Below are positions 61,916-64,000 of a stretch of 64,000 nucleotides of DNA, one piece after another; position 1 is the first letter of the stretch, and each line of letters opens with the position of its first letter. Position numbers and translations under genes: made by a program. The stretch comes from Sporosarcina beigongshangi. Lineage in GTDB: Bacteria > Actinomycetota > Actinomycetes > Actinomycetales > Micrococcaceae. The notes beneath the pieces are model-generated. The model saw only the letters and a program-made list of their open reading frames with translations, did no database searches and was not told the DNA's origin. Where the stretch lies: the NCBI RefSeq assembly GCF_016820535.1, contig NZ_JADHDY010000015.1, positions 61,481 to 125,480 on the forward strand, in the 5' to 3' direction.

Positions 61916-63477
61916 CGCCTACACGACCCACCCCCAAGGAAAGCAACGCCGCCATGCCCGTGACCTCCGTGAACATTGTGTGGTTCCGTGACGACCTGCG
62001 CCTCGCCGACCACCCCGCACTCAGTGCCGCCCTGGACGGGGGCGGCCCCGGCACACACACTGCCGCGGTGTATGTCCTTGATGAGCAGTCCCCCGGGATC
62101 CGCCCACTCGGTGCCGCGGCGAAGTGGTGGCTGCACCATGCCCTCCTGGAACTGCGCGCAGACCTGGCCCCACTGGGTATTCCGCTGATACTGCGGCAGG
62201 GCCCGGCAGAGTCCGTGGTTCCGGGCCTTGTCGACGAGATCGGGGGTCGCTGGGGACTGCCCAGCGGCAGCGTCTCCCTGTTCTGGAACCGGCGCTATGG
62301 CGGGGGTGAACGCCGCGCCGATGCCACGCTCAAGGAACTGCTCCGTGAGCGCGGCTGCAATGTCAGCAGCTTTTCCGGAACCTTGCTGCATGAGCCGTGG
62401 ACGGTGAAAACCCAGGAACAGCGCCCCTTCAAGGTCTTCACACCCTTCTACAATGCGGCACAGGGTATTCCCCTGCGTCCCCTGCTGCCCGCGCCGGCAC
62501 CGCCGTCCGGCCAGCCGCCAGCGACGGAACCCCTGCCAAGCGACGACCTGGCTTCCTGGCAGTTGCTGCCGGACGGCCCGGATTGGTCGGAAGGGCTGGC
62601 CGCGGCCTGGACGCCAGGCGAGTCCGCCGCCCGCGCCCGCCTGGACCTGGTACTGGAGGAGGTGGCGGCCGGCTACAGCACCGGCAGGGACCGCCCCGAC
62701 TCCGACGGCACCTCCCGGCTGTCCCCCGCGCTGCGCTGGGGCCACCTGAGTCCGCTCCAGGTATGGGAGGCCCTGAGCGCGGGGGCGGCTGCCGCCCCGG
62801 AGAAGGCCGAGGGTGCCCGGTCCATCATGCGCCAGCTTGCCTGGCGGGACTTCTGCTGGAGCCAGCTCTACCACCAGCCCACGCTGCCCGTGCAGAACCT
62901 TCGGCCGGAGTTCGATGACTTCGACTGGGCATGGCCCACCGAGCTGCTGCCGGCCCCAACTGCACGCGCGGCTGCGCGCCCGCTCGGGCCAGCAGTCGGA
63001 GACCCGGCCCAGGCGGGCATCGATGCGCTCTACTTGTCCTGGTGCACCGGAGATACAGGGTTCGCGCTGGTTGATGCCGGCATGGCGCAGCTGTGGCAGA
63101 CAGGCTGGATGCACAACCGGGTGCGCATGGTGACCGCAAGCCTTCTCGTGAAGAACCTCGGCATCCACTGGAGGGCCGGCGAGGCATGGTTCTGGGACAC
63201 CCTGGTGGATGCCGACGCCGCATCCAACCCGGCGAATTGGCAGTGGGTTGCCGGCTGCGGTGCCGACGCCGCACCATACTTCCGCGTTTTCAATCCGGTC
63301 CTGCAGGCCAAAAAGTTCGATCCCCGCGGAAGCTACCAAACCCGGTTTGCCCCCGCACTGGGCGGGGAACCTGTGGTGGACCTGAAGGAATCACGCGCCG
63401 GTGCGCTGGAAGCCTACGAACACATGAAACAGGCCTCCCGTGCCGGCGGCACCCAGCAGGCGCCGCCGGTCAGGTGA
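61912..63477 (+). CDS. phr: Deoxyribodipyrimidine photo-lyase
   Basis: A 521-residue class I photolyase/cryptochrome. The antenna-binding Rossmann domain starts IVWFRDDLRLADHPALSAAL. The FAD domain has AWRDFCWSQLYHQP, the tryptophan-bearing TGWMHNRVRMVTASLLVKNL, and WQWVAGCGADAAPYFRVFNP, which together indicate a DNA-repair enzyme. Start ATG 61912 overlaps the crtEb stop by 4 nt; ATG 61954 with AAGGAAAG upstream is a strong alternative. Linking photolyase to the pigment operon couples two light-damage defences. It converges on the MMPL gene with 6 nt between stops. Confidence 0.93.
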   Translation: MTPTRPTPKESNAAMPVTSVNIVWFRDDLRLADHPALSAALDGGGPGTHTAAVYVLDEQSPGIRPLGAAAKWWLHHALLELRADLAPLGIPLILRQGPAESVVPGLVDEIGGRWGLPSGSVSLFWNRRYGGGERRADATLKELLRERGCNVSSFSGTLLHEPWTVKTQEQRPFKVFTPFYNAAQGIPLRPLLPAPAPPSGQPPATEPLPSDDLASWQLLPDGPDWSEGLAAAWTPGESAARARLDLVLEEVAAGYSTGRDRPDSDGTSRLSPALRWGHLSPLQVWEALSAGAAAAPEKAEGARSIMRQLAWRDFCWSQLYHQPTLPVQNLRPEFDDFDWAWPTELLPAPTARAAARPLGPAVGDPAQAGIDALYLSWCTGDTGFALVDAGMAQLWQTGWMHNRVRMVTASLLVKNLGIHWRAGEAWFWDTLVDADAASNPANWQWVAGCGADAAPYFRVFNPVLQAKKFDPRGSYQTRFAPALGGEPVVDLKESRAGALEAYEHMKQASRAGGTQQAPPVR

Positions 63478-63483
63478 TGAGCC

Positions 63484-64000
63484 CTATCCGAGGTGGCGGG
63501 TGTGCGGGGCCGGTGTCCCGCCGTCGTCCGCGGGTGTCTGCGACACGGTTGCCCGAGACAGCGCCGAGGGCCACCAGATGACCCTGCCAAGGTCGTAGGC
63601 GAGTGCGGGAACCAGCAGGGAGCGCACCACGAAGGTGTCCAGCAGCACCCCGAAGGCCACGATGAAGGCAATCTGCGCCAGGAACAGGATCGGGATCACG
63701 CCCAGCGTGGAGAACGTGGGCGCTAGCACCAGCCCGGCCGAGGTGATGACCCCGCCGGTGATGACGAGCCCGCGGATGATGCCCTCGCGCGTGCCGTACC
63801 GCACCGATTCCTCCCGCACCCGGGTCATAAGGAAGATGTTGTAGTCGATCCCCAGCGCCACCAGGAAGATGAATCCGTATAGGGGGACGGCCGGGTCCGC
63901 GCCCGGAAAGTCGAAGACGTTGCTGAAGAAGAACGCGGCAACCCCCAGCGCCGTGCCAAAGGACAGCACCGTTGTCAGCACCAGCAGCACAGGTGCCAGC
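63484..64000 (-). CDS. MMPL family transporter, C-terminal fragment
   Basis: The last 172 residues of a large RND-superfamily (MmpL-like) exporter whose start lies beyond the right edge. At least four hydrophobic segments are seen. The family signature DYNIFLMTRVREE, holding the proton-relay aspartate and tyrosine pair, is present, as are GIIRGLVITGGVITSAGLVL and the terminal FGVLLDTFVVRSLLVPAL. The tail is polar. MmpL proteins export lipids, siderophores or drugs. The cargo cannot be inferred from this fragment. Confidence 0.88.
   Translation of the reverse strand, partial: LAPVLLVLTTVLSFGTALGVAAFFFSNVFDFPGADPAVPLYGFIFLVALGIDYNIFLMTRVREESVRYGTREGIIRGLVITGGVITSAGLVLAPTFSTLGVIPILFLAQIAFIVAFGVLLDTFVVRSLLVPALAYDLGRVIWWPSALSRATVSQTPADDGGTPAPHTRHLG

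Overview
The window reads as chromosome of a high-GC actinobacterium of the Micrococcaceae, most likely Arthrobacter or a close relative. This rests on very GC-rich coding sequence with strong shadow ORFs, GTG starts, 4-nt ATGA gene overlaps, AdnAB instead of RecBCD, the coproporphyrin-dependent heme route, a C50 carotenoid (decaprenoxanthin-type) operon, and a SigK/RskA module. Assignments come from reading translated sequence and remembered families; no search was run.

Layout. 1-9.8 kb: nudC fragment, a phosphotransferase, the AdnA/AdnB helicase-nuclease pair with an alkyltransferase-like protein, and a DEDDh exonuclease. 10.2-12.6 kb: polar amino-acid ABC importer. 12.7-16.4 kb: two alpha/beta hydrolases, a glycosyltransferase and a MOSC protein. 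16.6-27.1 kb: every enzyme from glutamyl-tRNA to heme b through coproporphyrin (hemA on the plus strand; hemE, cgoX, chdC, cpfC, hemC, hemD, hemB, hemL on the minus strand), ending at a perfect 24-bp inverted repeat. 27.1-30.8 kb: an SDR, MoeZ, TetR, DUF3107 and a membrane protein, in an order resembling Rv3206c-Rv3209 of M. tuberculosis. 31.2-35.2 kb: thiamine genes (thiO-thiS-thiG under a TPP riboswitch, thiE divergent) plus a carbinolamine dehydratase/VOC fusion.

From about 37.0 to 41.7 kb the character changes: small orphan genes, visibly lower GC, at least two single-base frameshifts and a truncated MarR gene. I read this as a decaying accessory segment. From 41.7 to 48.9 kb come regulator/target pairs (TetR with an NmrA-like protein, MarR with a FUSC transporter) whose operators are visible, then oxidoreductases. 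49.0-52.9 kb is a FAS1 lipoprotein, SigK, RskA and a molybdopterin oxidoreductase. The first and last of these are each preceded by the same unusual promoter (TTCCAATCCG-N12-CTCCGAAGTAC), which makes a self-contained SigK regulon.

53-64 kb holds a beta-carbonic anhydrase, an SDR-DUF2867 protein, the operon crtR-crtE-crtB-crtI-crtYe-crtYf-crtEb-phr (pigment plus photolyase) and the 3' part of an MMPL transporter that runs off the right edge.

Two window-wide signals stand out. Thirteen genes have a TANNNT box exactly 6 or 7 nt before the start codon and no ribosome binding site, the signature of leaderless transcripts; this also fixes several starts. Several regulators have operators readable directly as dyads. 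I saw no tRNA, rRNA, CRISPR array or intact mobile element.
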